Source of the DNA: Tomocerus qinae
Taxonomy: Eukaryota; Arthropoda; Collembola; Entomobryomorpha; Tomoceridae
Assembly: GCA_020055645.1 (NCBI GenBank)
Contig: CM034547.1
Coordinates: 28,892,513 to 28,956,512, forward strand
Reading direction: 5' to 3'
Length of the DNA: 64,000 nucleotides
The position numbers and the translations under genes were made by a program. Below, in pieces: positions 12,301 to 26,200 of the stretch. Below the pieces are notes generated by a model. That model searched no databases and was not told where the DNA came from. It saw only the letters and a program-made list of their open reading frames with translations. Each line of letters starts with the position of its first letter. The first letter of the stretch is position 1.

Positions 12301-15300
12301 CAGTATGTACATCCAGAATGCTTATTATAGTTACCAACTGTATACATATTGCAGAAACCAGATACATTTAATAAATGCGTAGCATATCTGTTTGTATACA
12401 GGGCATATGAAAAAATCAGTATTCTTGTCTCGGAGTTTGTCCTACAGAAAAGGTTGAACTTTTCGTAATCTGTCTCATTTGTTTTAGTTTTAATCTTAAT
12501 GTCATATTTTTGGTAAATTACAGTTGTTTAATGCCATCACATCACAGTAAGTTTGTGCCTGAATATGCCTGATGAATTATACAGATGAATGTTCTGTAAT
12601 ATTCTGATTTGTAATTGTAAGCATCTGAATGTACATACTGACTGCAACATACATATTATGACTGACATGTAAAAGATCACTTCTATTTGCACATACTGAC
12701 GTAATACACTTAAGTCAACGATAAAAGTTAAATAAACTCATGTCTTGGGTACATTGGAAACATAATCCTTAGTTAAAAACAGTGATGACAAGTATTCATG
12801 TGCTAGAATCTTCACTGTGAGTAAGATATTGTCTGTTCCGCTTAATATCCTTAGTTTATAACAAGACGGATACAGATTATCCTTATGCAATTATATTCTA
12901 AAAAGGATATGTGTGTAATAGCAGCATAATATTATGCAAGTGTAGTTATATTGATTATCAGATACATTGCAGATGTGTTTTTATTTTATATTTAACCATG
13001 AGTAATCTTCCCTCATCAAAAATATGCATGCACAATAAATGGTATACGAAGAGTACAAATCATATTTCTCTTTAGAAATTCTATACTGGCAAAAAATGCT
13101 TTCAGATTCACTTTCATAATTTAAAGATTCTTCCATTCCAGGTCAACCAGCAGATACATTAATTATTAAACCGAACCTTGACAAAAAATCAGCGTATGTT
13201 GCAGAATGTGAAGAAACAATATGGGACCTAATTTAAGCAGAAAGGCATTCCTTTGAAATGCACCTAGTAAAACAATACTTAAATAAACATGCAGTTACCT
13301 ATTAAAATTCCTAAAGATCTCATAATAATTTAATGCTTCAAAAAGTAATTATTCGCCAATGAATGCAGAATGTACAAAGAAATGTTAATTTGAGGATCTA
13401 AGGTACCTGAGACATAATACAAATGCAGCATTAAATATTGGAGACGAAATGCTGAGGGTATCTTGAGAATGAAGTCATTGCTGTTTGTTTGGTTGTGTAA
13501 ATGGTCATAAATTATTTCCTGAATTTTGCATAAGCCATTGAGCCTGCATACGTGTCTAAAATATAAAGGCAATGCATAATGTAATCAGGTGAACATCCAC
13601 GAATTTTGCTAATGACCTGACCTACACCGTCATAGCATGTATAAGTCTTCCTGTAGCTGCATTTAAAATTAGTCATTTATGGAAATGAAGTCACTCGCAA
13701 CAATGAAGAGTAGAAATAGTAAGTTCCACAATTATCATAACTACATAAAATAATGACTTACAAATGCAAACCTTCAGTTTGGGTTTCTTTAGAATCTGCA
13801 CAAGTATACTTATAGCTTGCACTGAGTGAATATTCATTTTCTGCTTTTTATTTTCACGCGAGAAATGTTTTTATTGCTTTTGACGTTTGTTCATGGAGTC
13901 TTAGATCTTCAGCCCACAGCGTAGTTCATCTCCACTCAGCTTCACGTCTTATTGCCTTTAGGTGACAATTCTCCAAGATTAGTATGTCTGCAAAATGCCA
14001 ATCTTAACTTACTTGATATATCTATAACAGTGCATTGCAGTTATATGTGTTTACCCTATAATCGTGCAGACAAATTGTATGTGCTGCAAATCGTGGTATG
14101 TAAAGCCACACCTAATCCATCATTAAATCACCTGATAATCAGTGGTACTTAAGCTGTTAGGTCCATTATATTATTAAGTCTTTATATGGTAAAATTAAAT
14201 GTTTTTGTAAATAGCTGAGAGCACTTATATGCACTAAAGACGTAAGTACATGTCGTTTTGTGTTTAGTAGAACGATATACGCATTACATCATCCCTACAA
14301 TTTCTATCATGCTATCATACATTGACTTGCAGTAACTGTAGTACTCTCGTAATCTGACAGATAATCTCAAAAATGTTTTTTTTGCTAAATTAAATCACTC
14401 AATTTAACACTTAAAATACTTTAGGTTTCTCAACAGTAGTAGTTATTACTTTAAATTCCCAACTCAAAGTTTTTTTATAATTTAAATAGGGAAGATAAAG
14501 TACAGAAAATAAAGGGTGCAGGGACAGGAGTGACAATCTACAAAATAAGATATGGAATAAGTAGTCATCATGAATTGAACAACAAAGCACACATTATAAT
14601 TTACATTGTGTACATAATACATATATCCAATATGCAATTTAGTTTTTGTTTCTTATTTTTGTCAGACAAAGCAGAGAAGGGAGGATGAGACGAATCAAAA
14701 TCAACTGACAGTGTCAGCGTCAGCTCGCAATTCTCCACAAACAATTAAGCCGAGTTTCTGTTTTTCTCTTTTGTGAAGCAGAATGGATAGATAAATATTC
14801 ATTTCTAAAGGGCCCATTTGAAATTGAATAGACTGTCCTATTCTTACCACAGCTGGAGTCTTATTCTAACCACAACAGAAACCAGTCATTAGAATTTGCC
14901 ATAATATATGGTCTTATGCATTTCTTCCAACTTCAATATCAAGGTGAAGGATTTACGACGTTCTTTACTGCGATGCAGTATTATTACTATTACACAAATA
15001 TATTATAGGTACAAACATGTGTGTATCTTCAGCAGGTAAAGGTAAGTACACGAATAGAAGATACCTACATCAAAGTTTGAATGCGTGAACTGTAGTAACA
15101 AACATCTCTGCAGGCACTACCAACATCACTATACTTATGAATTTTTTTATGTAGTTTTCTATAGGTCATAATGCATGTGCCTTTTAATGAAATTCTTCAA
15201 TGGGATGTTCTGTTTTGTGAGGTGTTTCATGCTTACATAACTCAATTTCGACCCTCTCGATCATAGCCATAGAAAATAATGCTATTCACAGCTAAACAAT

Positions 15301-18300
15301 ATTAGCCATGCTTACATGCGGTATATTATGTTGATTTATATTTTGAGATCTTATAATACCGATGGAAAACGTATGTGATGTATGCCTAACATTCGGCCAC
15401 AACTTTGCATAAACCATAATTAAAGTTCGACAATAACATCCTGTAGCACTGCGACGGAATTATTTTACAATGGTACCAACAATACATTTACATGCAGCAA
15501 CAGCCGACAAATAGACTAAACAACCAAGTGCAATACTAAACTGAACTGAATAAGATGCAATTGAAATTTTATGACAATTTTGGTGCATGCTATTGTTGTG
15601 GTGGCTATTTTCCCAATTTTGTGTCCTTCAAAAGCCTCAAGTGCATACTAAATTACCTGTAAGAGCTGCTGGTTGCTACACTTGTACGAAATGACATTTT
15701 TTTCATGACAGATTCAAGTTGTTTCAAGTATCAATGAAAATCATCGTCTATGGCGAAATATCTTTTATAACATAAACGTTGATGCATGTATTAAACATGT
15801 GTATTTATATTGTAAGGACATAAATATAACATAGCAAAACCATGAATCACGACGGTCATCCGCTTAGAACTGACTGGAGAGACTTTAGAAGCTATTGGGG
15901 CTTTAGATAATATTAAAATATGACAACATTATTATCATGTTGTAGAGTTGTAGCAGCTTCTGGTGAATTCACTTTAGTAGAGTCAAGTCGACTGGGCTGT
16001 CGCCGGGGCATATTTTTTTGAGTTGTGATGTGACTCTTGTACTTCTAGTAAAAAATAGATAAATCATTCTATGTGTTGATGTGCTAATGTGAGCTATTCA
16101 AATTTAAATTAGGTATAGTCTTCCACTCAGTCTCTCTTTGCACAATTATTATCTATTGTGCATATACAATTCGACTCAGAGGTGTGGTTAATGGTCCTCT
16201 TCGTGTTTTTGCTGATACCTTCTGTTCTTCATGAATCTCAATTCTGAATTGAATTGTTGTGATATTGTGGAATAATTAAGTTGATCGACTTGACTTACAG
16301 CTTGTTTTTGAAAAATTTTTAATTGAGTGCTGGGAGGTGATAGCGATCTTAACTACCTACTTGTAAACTTTGTTTACTATGGATAAATAAGTACTTTACC
16401 TAACGATGTACTTCATTATTATTACCAACAACTAGTTACTACAATATTTTTCAAGTTGACACTACATCCATCACTTTTATAGTCCAAAAAGAGAATCTGT
16501 CATATTTTTATACAGCTCTCATCATTCACAGAAATACTATTGGTTAGTATTAAATATGCGTACCTGTGCAAATAATAAAAGTTAATAATACCCGAGCGTA
16601 TATGATGTAGTATCTATTTCAACACCCATGTTACTACACACAGACAGAAGTAGATTGGTAACACTCCAGTATTTATTGATCATTGCTTTAATGAGAATGA
16701 ATATAGGTAGTTGGGTACGTATAGCCTATACGCGTGATAAAGAACAAACATGAAGGACATAGCTGATAATGATTCTACCACGTCAGAATTCTGAATTTTT
16801 CATTTCGCATGACATAATCTTATCCCACTAATCCTGCCTCTCCGTCACTGTTTATCATCCGCAATGAATATGTAGTACCTAGTATTATGTGTGTAAGTAC
16901 ACATACATTATGTACCTTACTCTATTATCAACTACGTACCTATGCATGGTTTTACTCTAGCACTATCTACTTAAGTATGTACAGCATACACTTGGATAAG
17001 TTACTACACAAAACCACACTGCAGGTAAATAAATGCGTAAAAATCGCCACGTAAAAGAAAGATATATCAATAACATCTACCAAATAAGGTTGGGAAGCTA
17101 CCTAATTTCTTCAAACAAGTAGTGGGGGGAATATATTATATCTATTTAATTGTCATTGCAATTATTTCCCATTTTAGCACTATTCATTATAGTCAAATTA
17201 GTAAGCAAAGCGTTCTACAAAGGATAATATGCTCTGCATTTACATTATAAAAAGATAATTTTCATATTTTTATTTCGCGTGCTTTATATACCGGTCTTTT
17301 AATATGCTTGAATTAAATATGCCGAATTGTAATTATAAATATGTAAGTGCTGATTTTTAATGCAGATACTTTTAAAATCCCTAGAATTACATCTGCGTAG
17401 TATCTGTATGTGTTGATGATTTATATAGCTAAATGATACATGCTCACACAATAGAAATACGTGACTTACACGTAATAATAGTAGGTATGTGTCGGTATAT
17501 TGTTGCGGAGTGGTATTTGCATTGTGTGGTTGCAGATCTCTGTCTTCCACTGGATTGACTGCATAGCCAGCATATTCAGTGTTTTTGTATGTCATGTAAG
17601 TTAATGTAAAAGTCTGCTCCTGCCTCCTCCTGTCCTATTCACTTAGGTACGATTAATTCATTCATTCACTGACTCAGTATGTAGCAATATAAAATCTCGA
17701 GTATCTTTTGATCCAGGCAGGCCACATGGTGGGCCAACATTAGCATTAGCATGCACATAAGTTATTCTGTCCTGCTGCAAAATAAATGCTCAACTTGAAT
17801 TAAAACTTTGTATGTACATTCGTTTAAAGTCTCTTTTGTGCTAGTAGTCGACCGTCCTCTTGTCCTGCCTCAAGAAGAATTATCCTTTGGTCAAACCAAG
17901 TCAGATAGATTTTTTCTCTATCTAATATTTATTCATATAGCTACATCCAAGTGCAAATTTATACAAAGGATAGCATCCGAGTTAACCGAGTATACAGATA
18001 TAGCACAGTCAGGTACAAATCATTACCATAAGCACTACAAAGCAAAATTGAACAGGGCCAGCAATACAAGTACGTTCGACTATCTTTATATCTCACTACT
18101 GATACAATCTTGAATATATACACGAGTGAATCCGTCTGATGCAGTTTAAAAGGGATTTATCTTGCGTATGGTTGACTTTGACTATCTCTCTTCCAGCAAG
18201 TATAAACTCATTTTTTTTTCCAGTTGCACTCTACAATAGTAATAGGATCTGTTCTTAAGGAAAACCTTCTTAAATTGGTTTGATTTGGTGCGAGGAGATG

Positions 18301-19054
18301 TAATAATATATTTATCATAGTAAAAAGGACTATTGAACAAAGCAGAAGTTATTTAATATCTGTCGTGGCCCTCCTTACAGCACAGTTGGCATTTTACTCT
18401 CGGCAAGTACTGAGTTTAAAGAGGAAGACTCTGGAGCACAATTTCGCTAGACAAATCACACAAAGCTCTTTAAGGAACTTGACAGATTACGATTGCTCTG
18501 TGAAAAGTGAGATGACAGGTGCTTTGTGTCAGCCGAAAGGAGACTGAAGCACTTTATGTAAATTGCAACAACATTTTCACTCCGCATAAGTCCTTCATAT
18601 TTTAAGGTTGGTATTCTATTACACTCATTTTTATTTACGGATATGTCACTCTTTCATTATACAGAATACATGCCTTAATTGACATCTGAGACAACTCAAA
18701 GCACATGTAAAAATCTAAATTACGTATCAGATCGCAATGATAATTCTATAACTAGGTGTTGACTCTGTCAATTAACCTTTTTGCTATGTTTTCCTGACTC
18801 CTTATTCAAATATTGCATTTCAATCCAATGAAAATCTTTCAACATTGAAATTTTTGCACTGAGAATAATAAATTCTTTCGTTTTCAAACTATCTACTGCA
18901 GTTATTTATTTTGAAGTTTGCTATTTTCTTTTTCGTTGACGAAATATAGTTTTGAAAATATAAGGTTAGGTATCCTGCCTCTATGCTATCAGGTTTTTTG
19001 ATTTTTCTTAGTTCAGATATTAATTAGGTTTTTCCTTTTCAACAGTAATTAAAA
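9368..19054. other. Gene desert of about 9.7 kb
   Basis: No stretch looks like conserved coding exons on either strand. Open frames reach at most about 117 codons (11170-11523, +) and have low-complexity, cysteine/tyrosine/isoleucine-rich translations typical of AT-rich noncoding DNA. I see no tRNA-like cloverleaf, tandem array or transposon protein. The right end probably holds an untranslated first exon of the next gene, because the bases before 19055 (pyrimidine tract then aacag at 19041-19045) look like a splice acceptor. Confidence 0.55.
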
Positions 19055-21154
19055 ATGGGAAATCCCGTGTGTCAAGACTGGGTGCGTCTTGAGGTGTTGA
19101 TCCTCCGTCGTGCCTGCGCCATACTCCGTAAACAATTTAATAAGAGATGGAGGTTATCCCAGAAAACAGAATGGGCGAATAATGCCATATTTGGGAAAGA
19201 ATTTATTTCGGGAATCGGAGCGAATTTCTACGAGTCTGCAGGAAGACTTCAGAAATTAACTTTGGAGGAGGGTGATGTAAATAACTGGGATTTCATCATG
19301 CTGGCAAAAATTCTGCAATCCGTTAATTTCCCTAATATTTCAAATATGGAAATTGCTGAGGAAAATAAGAAAATCGATGAGCTTGTAAATATCCGAAACA
19401 AAGCAAATGAGTATCCCCACAAAAGTATGCAAGATAAGGAATTTTCCCAATATTGGGATACTATTGAGCACATTCTCGTTTCCTTCGGGGAATCTGAAAA
19501 GGAATTGGAAGAATTAAAACTTTCTCCTAGTATTAGTGAAGAACATTTATTGCTTTTATCAACGGAAGAGAAAATTCCGGTGAATGATGAAAACGTTACT
19601 AAAGCTCGGCAGCTGAAAGATGAAGCTAAAAACTTGATGAATAATGGAAAATATGAAGAAGCTATTGAGCGTTTAACAGCTTCGATTGCCCTGCCCGGTC
19701 TTCCCGATATTGACCTCGGTTCATTGTATGCAAGTAGATCTGAAGCTTTCCTAAAGCGATCATCAAGGGAAAATGACTCCAACAAAAAAACAGAGATTGT
19801 TTATTTCTCTTTGAAAGATGCAAAGCAGGCTTTGAGTCTCCGTCCCATGTGGGGCCTGGCTCATTACAGAGTAGGAATGGCCTATGTTGAACTAAACAAA
19901 TTGAAGAAAGCTTGTAAATATTTAGACCAAGCATTGGAACGAGAGCCTAACCTGCAAGAAATACAAACAGCTAGGAAAAATTGCCAAGTTAAACTAGTAA
20001 AATCGGAGGAAAATCAAGAAAACTATGACTTCGACCCGACTGCAATTACATTTGGCAATGTAGGAGATCAAATTGACGGAATCAATCATGGGGGTAACAT
20101 TATCTCTCCAGGAGCCAAGGAATGCATGGAGAAAATATTTTTTGGAGAAGATGACAACACACTGGCTTGTATCTGGCGTGGTCACCAATTACGAGATGGA
20201 CAGGACATCAAGCAGAATTTGAGACAGGCTGCTATTCTGTATAGAAAAGGCGTGAAGAGCAGCAATGCTGAAGGCATGTATAATTTAGCTCTTTTGAAAA
20301 TAGAAGGCAAAGGTGTCCGACAAGATTACCCCGGAGCAATCAGACTGCTGAAAAGAGCAGCAGATCAACCACACAAAATCACTAACTACACTGGATCCTT
20401 ATGCGTTTCAAACATTGGGGTATCAGATGCAGAGTTTGTTCTAGGATTTCTTCATAGTGAAGGCATTGGGTTACCTCAGAAAGATTACTATGTTGCTGGA
20501 GTTTGGTATTTAAATGCGTCTGAGCATGGTCATGGTCCGGCTGCAAATAATCTGGCTGTCTTAGCCTACAGAGGTCTTGGTGTGATGCGGAGCGGAGAAA
20601 AAGCTTTACAATTATGGAAACTGGCTGCATGTCGCAAAGTCCCACACGCAATGCACGCTTTGGCGATTCATCACCTAAAAGAGTGGGATATTGTGGAGGC
20701 TCGTAAATGGCTCCAGCAAGCTATTAGATCATCATCTGATGGAGACTCTATGATGACAGCTGAGGAAAAAGACAAATTCGAAAAATCCGTACAACAAATT
20801 CAAGTGTGGAAGAACCAGTTTCATCGAAGAGAGGTTTTCCGATGGGAAAACACTAATGGGCTTTGTGGAAAAAATTTGTCTATGAAGGAACGTCTCGTCC
20901 GTATGATAAACAAAGTTGATCCAGAGAAAATTAAAGCCCATGAACATTACCTGAGTGGACTTACCCCAAAACCTGTCAGAATTCCGTTCGATAACATTAA
21001 ATACCAAGTTAAGTCTTCCCCAACAGTAAATGGTTCAGATGCTACATCCGATATCAGCAGCAACGACAGCAGCATCTCGACGAGTTCCAGTATTGATGAT
21101 GATATCCCCATTGCCAACGGGCATCAAGAATTACTAAATGGAACAACAGCATGA
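19055..21154 (+). CDS. HEPN (DZIP3-like) - TPR - Sel1-like repeat protein, intronless
   Basis: One uninterrupted reading frame of 699 codons. Residues about 15-145 resemble the HEPN domain of DZIP3-type proteins: a Trp40 region, WDF at 78-80, then an Arg114-Asn115 pair with His122, a stretched form of the HEPN R-x4-6-H motif. Residues about 185-310 carry TPR-like helices (AKNLMNNGKYEEAI, AHYRVGMAYVELNKLKKA). Residues about 370-560 carry Sel1-like repeats (EGMYNLALLKIEGKGV, AEFVLGFLHSEGIGLPQKDY, AANNLAVLAYRGLGV). The tail after 660 is Ser/Asp-rich and looks disordered. TPR and Sel1 repeats are protein-binding scaffolds; HEPN domains bind or cut RNA or bind nucleotides. No function is assigned. 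An acceptor-like site sits just upstream (AG at 19044-19045), so a 5'-UTR intron is likely. The lack of coding introns contrasts with every neighbour. Confidence 0.88.
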   Translation: MGNPVCQDWVRLEVLILRRACAILRKQFNKRWRLSQKTEWANNAIFGKEFISGIGANFYESAGRLQKLTLEEGDVNNWDFIMLAKILQSVNFPNISNMEIAEENKKIDELVNIRNKANEYPHKSMQDKEFSQYWDTIEHILVSFGESEKELEELKLSPSISEEHLLLLSTEEKIPVNDENVTKARQLKDEAKNLMNNGKYEEAIERLTASIALPGLPDIDLGSLYASRSEAFLKRSSRENDSNKKTEIVYFSLKDAKQALSLRPMWGLAHYRVGMAYVELNKLKKACKYLDQALEREPNLQEIQTARKNCQVKLVKSEENQENYDFDPTAITFGNVGDQIDGINHGGNIISPGAKECMEKIFFGEDDNTLACIWRGHQLRDGQDIKQNLRQAAILYRKGVKSSNAEGMYNLALLKIEGKGVRQDYPGAIRLLKRAADQPHKITNYTGSLCVSNIGVSDAEFVLGFLHSEGIGLPQKDYYVAGVWYLNASEHGHGPAANNLAVLAYRGLGVMRSGEKALQLWKLAACRKVPHAMHALAIHHLKEWDIVEARKWLQQAIRSSSDGDSMMTAEEKDKFEKSVQQIQVWKNQFHRREVFRWENTNGLCGKNLSMKERLVRMINKVDPEKIKAHEHYLSGLTPKPVRIPFDNIKYQVKSSPTVNGSDATSDISSNDSSISTSSSIDDDIPIANGHQELLNGTTA

Positions 21155-22254
21155 AGGTAGATTTCTTCCAGACTCTTGTTATTGTTTTTCTACTTTACCC
21201 ATACGCATCTCTGTAATAGCCTTTTTTGCACATTCTGAACGTGCAGAAATGGGCTGTACCTATACATCACGTATTACAAACTAACTTTTTACGCCAAACT
21301 TAACTTGTTTACCTAAATGAGTATTTACTTCATCTAACGAATGAATAATGACTAATAGTTAAAGGTTACGGGTATTATTAGATTGAAAACAATGGCATAT
21401 TCATAGATAAGGAAAATACTTCTTTAATTACAATTTCCTTTTGGAAGCCGTATCTAACATTTTTGACCAAACTTGTACATGCAAGTTTACTTGTCCTAAT
21501 GCGTAGTATTATCTTTGTATTTTAAAAACCTCGCAGTTATTTACAGTCAATTTTGTGTCCTACGTTTCATGAATAGAATTCATTTGTCGTTAGTTTACTT
21601 TAGGTAATGAACGGGACCCTTGTCAAATATTATTATTCATATGAACAATTACTGTGAATGATTACTATGTAGAGATTTTACCGAAACGATAAGAGAACGC
21701 AGAACGGATTGACTTCATGTAACAGGAAAGTGATTGTCAGGGTCAGTTGAGTAGAGTACATTAAAAATCATGTAAACGTAGTCACATAAGTACCTGTTTA
21801 GTATTAATGATTTCAATGGGCAAGCAGACTGCTTTCTACATGCATTGCCTCATTAACTCACTCTAGGCTAACATACTAAGAATTAACTGCATGAGCATTA
21901 CTCGTGTATCCTTAACCAATACGTTTATTGTGAACTTACTAATTTAAATGTTTGCTTTGTATTTAATGCCATGTCGCTAACTGAACAGAAACTAATTTAG
22001 GGTTTGGAGGAATGTGGAAGTGTAATGAATAATAGCTTGTTTACTATACCTACATTTATCATACTTACCATACCTGTTGGGTCTCTTTGCTAATCATAAC
22101 TCATAAACTACGGCTCACTATGGTTTGTGTCACTTGATTATCCCTTTACTGATTACTACGTCTAATAAACAGTTTTACACAGTCCTACTGAAGGCAATAA
22201 GTATAAATATATACCTACAAGAAATTAATACTTCCTTCACTTCGCCATAATAAA
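21155..22254 (+). other. Probable long 3' UTR of the HEPN-TPR-Sel1 gene
   Basis: AT-rich sequence without exons, ending at an AATAAA at 22249-22254. If that signal is used, the 3' UTR is about 1.1 kb. An earlier signal-like ATAAAC near 22160 is weaker. Confidence 0.35.
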
Positions 22255-23292
22255 GTTGTTTTTATGAATTTAACTGTTAATTTTAATTCTTGTCGTGTCT
22301 TATTGCTGAGATTATTGTTTAGTAGGGTATATTATGCTCTATAGTTTGCTAGAATAACCTAATAATATGTATCAACAACTTAATATTGTATACTTATAAA
22401 ACAGTATTTGTATGCAACTCTGTTTCTAATATTTGTATAATACATTTAGTTTAGGATTTACTGTATAGAGTTAATACAATACACACAAATATTAATCGTT
22501 ACGCACACTTCCTGGTTATCATCACTAATTAGCCTTAGGTTTTTGAAAATATCAATTTGTAATGTCGTGAAAACTAAATAGTATTGTTAACTCAAACATT
22601 TTATACAAAACTGTATTTAATAGCCAAGAACAAAGCCATTGTCTCTACCCCTACAACAGTCGCACGACTATATTGTCCATTGTTGGAGGCAATCATTTTT
22701 GTATAAACTGTACACAATGATGATTAGAGTAAGACATAACTACGCATAATTTTACAGGTGTGTCTCACCAGCTTGATAAAAGGGTTTGGAAATGTTTCTA
22801 CATACGTATATTACTACTATATAACGTACCACAATGCAGATAATTTACTAAAGTAATAACAACCCTTTTTTGTGTCATACTTAATGCTTTTTTGACAATT
22901 TAATAAAAACCAAATCGTGAAATAGTGATAACGTGTATTTCCTGTTTTTGGAATGAATCTTTCATGAATTCGACTGGGGGCACTTGAAAATAACGACAAT
23001 GAAATAATATTACATATTGGGGCTTTCATGTATCTACATTAACCAGAGTTGAAACAGAGTAGATGCGGATCGAAATTACAATTGGCTTGAAATAGCATGA
23101 AGTAAATTAAATAGCATTTTGCATTATGTGATATACAATATTAAGTACTTTTAATAGTTTGGTTTACGAACACTATATAACATGATGTATTTACACAGGT
23201 ATTTACAAAAATTTAAAAACTACAGCTTAGCTAACCTTTTGAGATGCCTTCTTTCAATGCTTATTTAAAAAGATATTAAATTGGTATCAACC
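22255..23292. other. Intergenic between convergent genes
   Basis: Sequence between two tail-to-tail genes. No exon is seen. The left part follows the last polyadenylation signal of the + strand gene; the right part should be the 3' UTR of the phosphate cotransporter. Confidence 0.5.
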
Positions 23293-26200
23293 TCAAGATT
23301 CTCTGATTTCATTGAATGCTTGGTTCCTTACACCCCCATTTCGTTTACCACTATTACTATCACTATCATCAGTTTCACTCTGGACCGAGACGGTGTAACC
23401 ATTTGGAGCATCACCATTACGATTATCGCCTTCATTTTCCCTTGCCATCTTACTTAATGGGTAAAATACAAAATTATCATCTTCTTCATCCATGCTATCA
23501 GTATTCTTGTCTTTAAGACTCTTGCAGCAGGCACATTTAGAGAAAAAATTGTCGTAAGGCTGTAGACTTCGGAGGGGTTCGGGTAACCATTTCCACGTTC
23601 TGAGGACGGGAGGGAGAATACCTGGTCTGTAGTTTTGAATTAATGTTACAATTCCAACAATCATGAGTATAACAAATATAATAGACACAAATACAATGAC
23701 ATAAATTGGTCCAGCGAATGATAATCCAATGGTTATCATGGGAAGAATGGCGAACATGAAAACCATGTAGACAATGGCAAACCATCTATATTTCGCAGTA
23801 GTGTTACCCAAAAATTTGGCCAATTGTACCGGAATACGAAGAAATGGAATGGGATAGAAAAAAATGATTCCTGTGACGTTGAAAAAGAAATGGCAAAGGG
23901 CGATCTGTAAAAGAAGACATTAACCTATTATCATCATAATCGGTATGCTATGATCCTACAATAAATAACGTAATTAGTGTAATGAATAATTACGAGTTGG
24001 GTTTAGTTAGATAAGGCAAAAGCTAAGTAAATAGAGCAATAAACTTTTGCAATTGTACTTGCAGTTGTGATCTGGTGATGTAAGATCCATAGAATATAGA
24101 AATAAAAAATATTTTTATAACCTGCATGGATGGCTTAAAGTGCTTTCCTTGAACCGCCATAGATGCTAACAGGGCAGTGGTTGTGGTTCCAATATTTGAT
24201 CCCAGCGTGAGGGGATATACTCTTTCAAGGCTTAGTACTCCAAGCCCCACTAATGGAGTTAATGCCGAAGTAAATACTGAACTTGACTGGACCAGGAATG
24301 TCATAATAGCTCCTACGAGAATTGCAATGTATCCAGTTAGCCATGGCACGTACGGAATGTTGGCATTGAGAGTTTTCTGAATTACGGTTGAGATTTGTCC
24401 TGTCGATAAAAGAATTAGGGATTTTAGTTTCATCAGGTGAGTTTATGGACAATTACGTCAATGAGTGGGGAGTTAACAGCTTATTGCAATTAAAACGTAA
24501 GCAAACCTTGGAGGACAGAATTGAGAACTTTGACTATCATAACGAGACACGTACACAGAACTAGTAAGGATGTGAATAGGAGAATGCATCCAATGATCAC
24601 ATCACTCATTCCTGTATTGGCAAATAGAAAGTCACCTTGAATTGAAAGCAAAGACAAAATTAATTTCAGTCATTCAAATAGAATTAAAATTGGTAAATGC
24701 AGGTAATACAATTTTTATGATCCAATACCAACTAACATTTTATTTTGCTTTCATGGACGGCTACATCTCTGTCATGAACAATTTCTTGGCCGTAAATGTC
24801 CACAACTCTTTCCACGAATTCAACAGTTGTCGATACGGTGGAGCAATATTCTTTTACTAAGGAACGATTATCAGCCTCGGTGCAATTTGGAGAAGACCAG
24901 CATTCCATAACTGTTTCGTCAAGTTGTATTATTAAATTCACAAATGGGTTTGTTAATACTGAAAGAAGTTGAATCTCTCCCCCAGATCCAGAGTCCGGGA
25001 CCAAGCCATTCATAACAGCGCTGGATATGTGGAATAAGTAGCCTGTATAGAAATACTTTATTATACTATTTTTCAAGGTCAAATCAAATTACATAAGCAT
25101 TTTCTCATTTCCATTCTTCATAAACTAACAACTGTTTACCTGTAAGAACCTCCACAATGAGAAGAACGATGACGCTCATCCAATTGAACATATCCAAAAC
25201 TGTTGCTCCTGCAAATGCTCTTCTAAATTGAGCTCTATCGCCCGCTTGGGAAAAGGACACTATCGTATTTGTAATGGACGTTCCAATGTTAGCTCCTAAA
25301 TTGAGAAAATTATAGGTGGTCAGTGCGTGCATATTTAGTTAACTATATGTAATATGAAAAATATAACCACAAAAAATTCTATATTGAAGTTGAAATATTA
25401 TTTGACTTACCCATTATTATCGGAATCGCAACTTTCACGTCCAGGCTGTATAACAAACCAGAAAAACATTCAGTTAGACATAAAAAACGATGGTATGGAA
25501 GTCTTAAAACAAGTTTGCTTGCGAATGCGAATTATAAACCGGATTATAAATCGAGTTGTAATAAATCTAAATAAAAATGATGATAATTGATGAATTTAAT
25601 TACAATTCAGCTGCCACCATTCCTACAATAATGGATGTAGACGTTGACGAACTCTGAACTAAAACGGTGGTAAGGATCCCAATCATGACACCCACGACCG
25701 GGTTTTGTAAAATTTCACTTCTTCGGAAAATCTCTCCTGCTGTCCTTCCACCAATTAATCGAAAACCTTCTGACAATAGATCCAAAGAACAGATGAAAAA
25801 ATAGAGTAGTGCCAAAAGGGCAACCGCCCTACCGATGCCTGTTAAAATTCGGCATGCTTTTTCTTGGGTTGAGCAATCTTTCCAAGGTTTTCCAGGATTT
25901 TCATTCTTAATAGTTATTGGATTGGCAGCCCATGGATCATCGTCTTCGTGCTTTTTCTTCTTTCTTTCCTTAGGGATATCAATCGCTCTATTCTTATCAT
26001 TGATTGCATAGTTGTTATTTGAATTTCTGCTATAATTTCGTTCGAACGATGGATTTTGGTGATTCAAACTGATTTCCTCTTCTGGCAATGGTGCTGGATC
26101 CTACACATCAGAATAATTGTTACCTTACTACTAAATTATAAATTCTCATGCACTTGAAACAATTGTATTCACTCAGATACACGAGTAGTTATATGATTGT

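Noticed and set aside
19249..19785. 178-codon frame on the minus strand inside the HEPN-TPR-Sel1 gene
   Set aside because: Shadow of the plus-strand coding sequence; no independent features.
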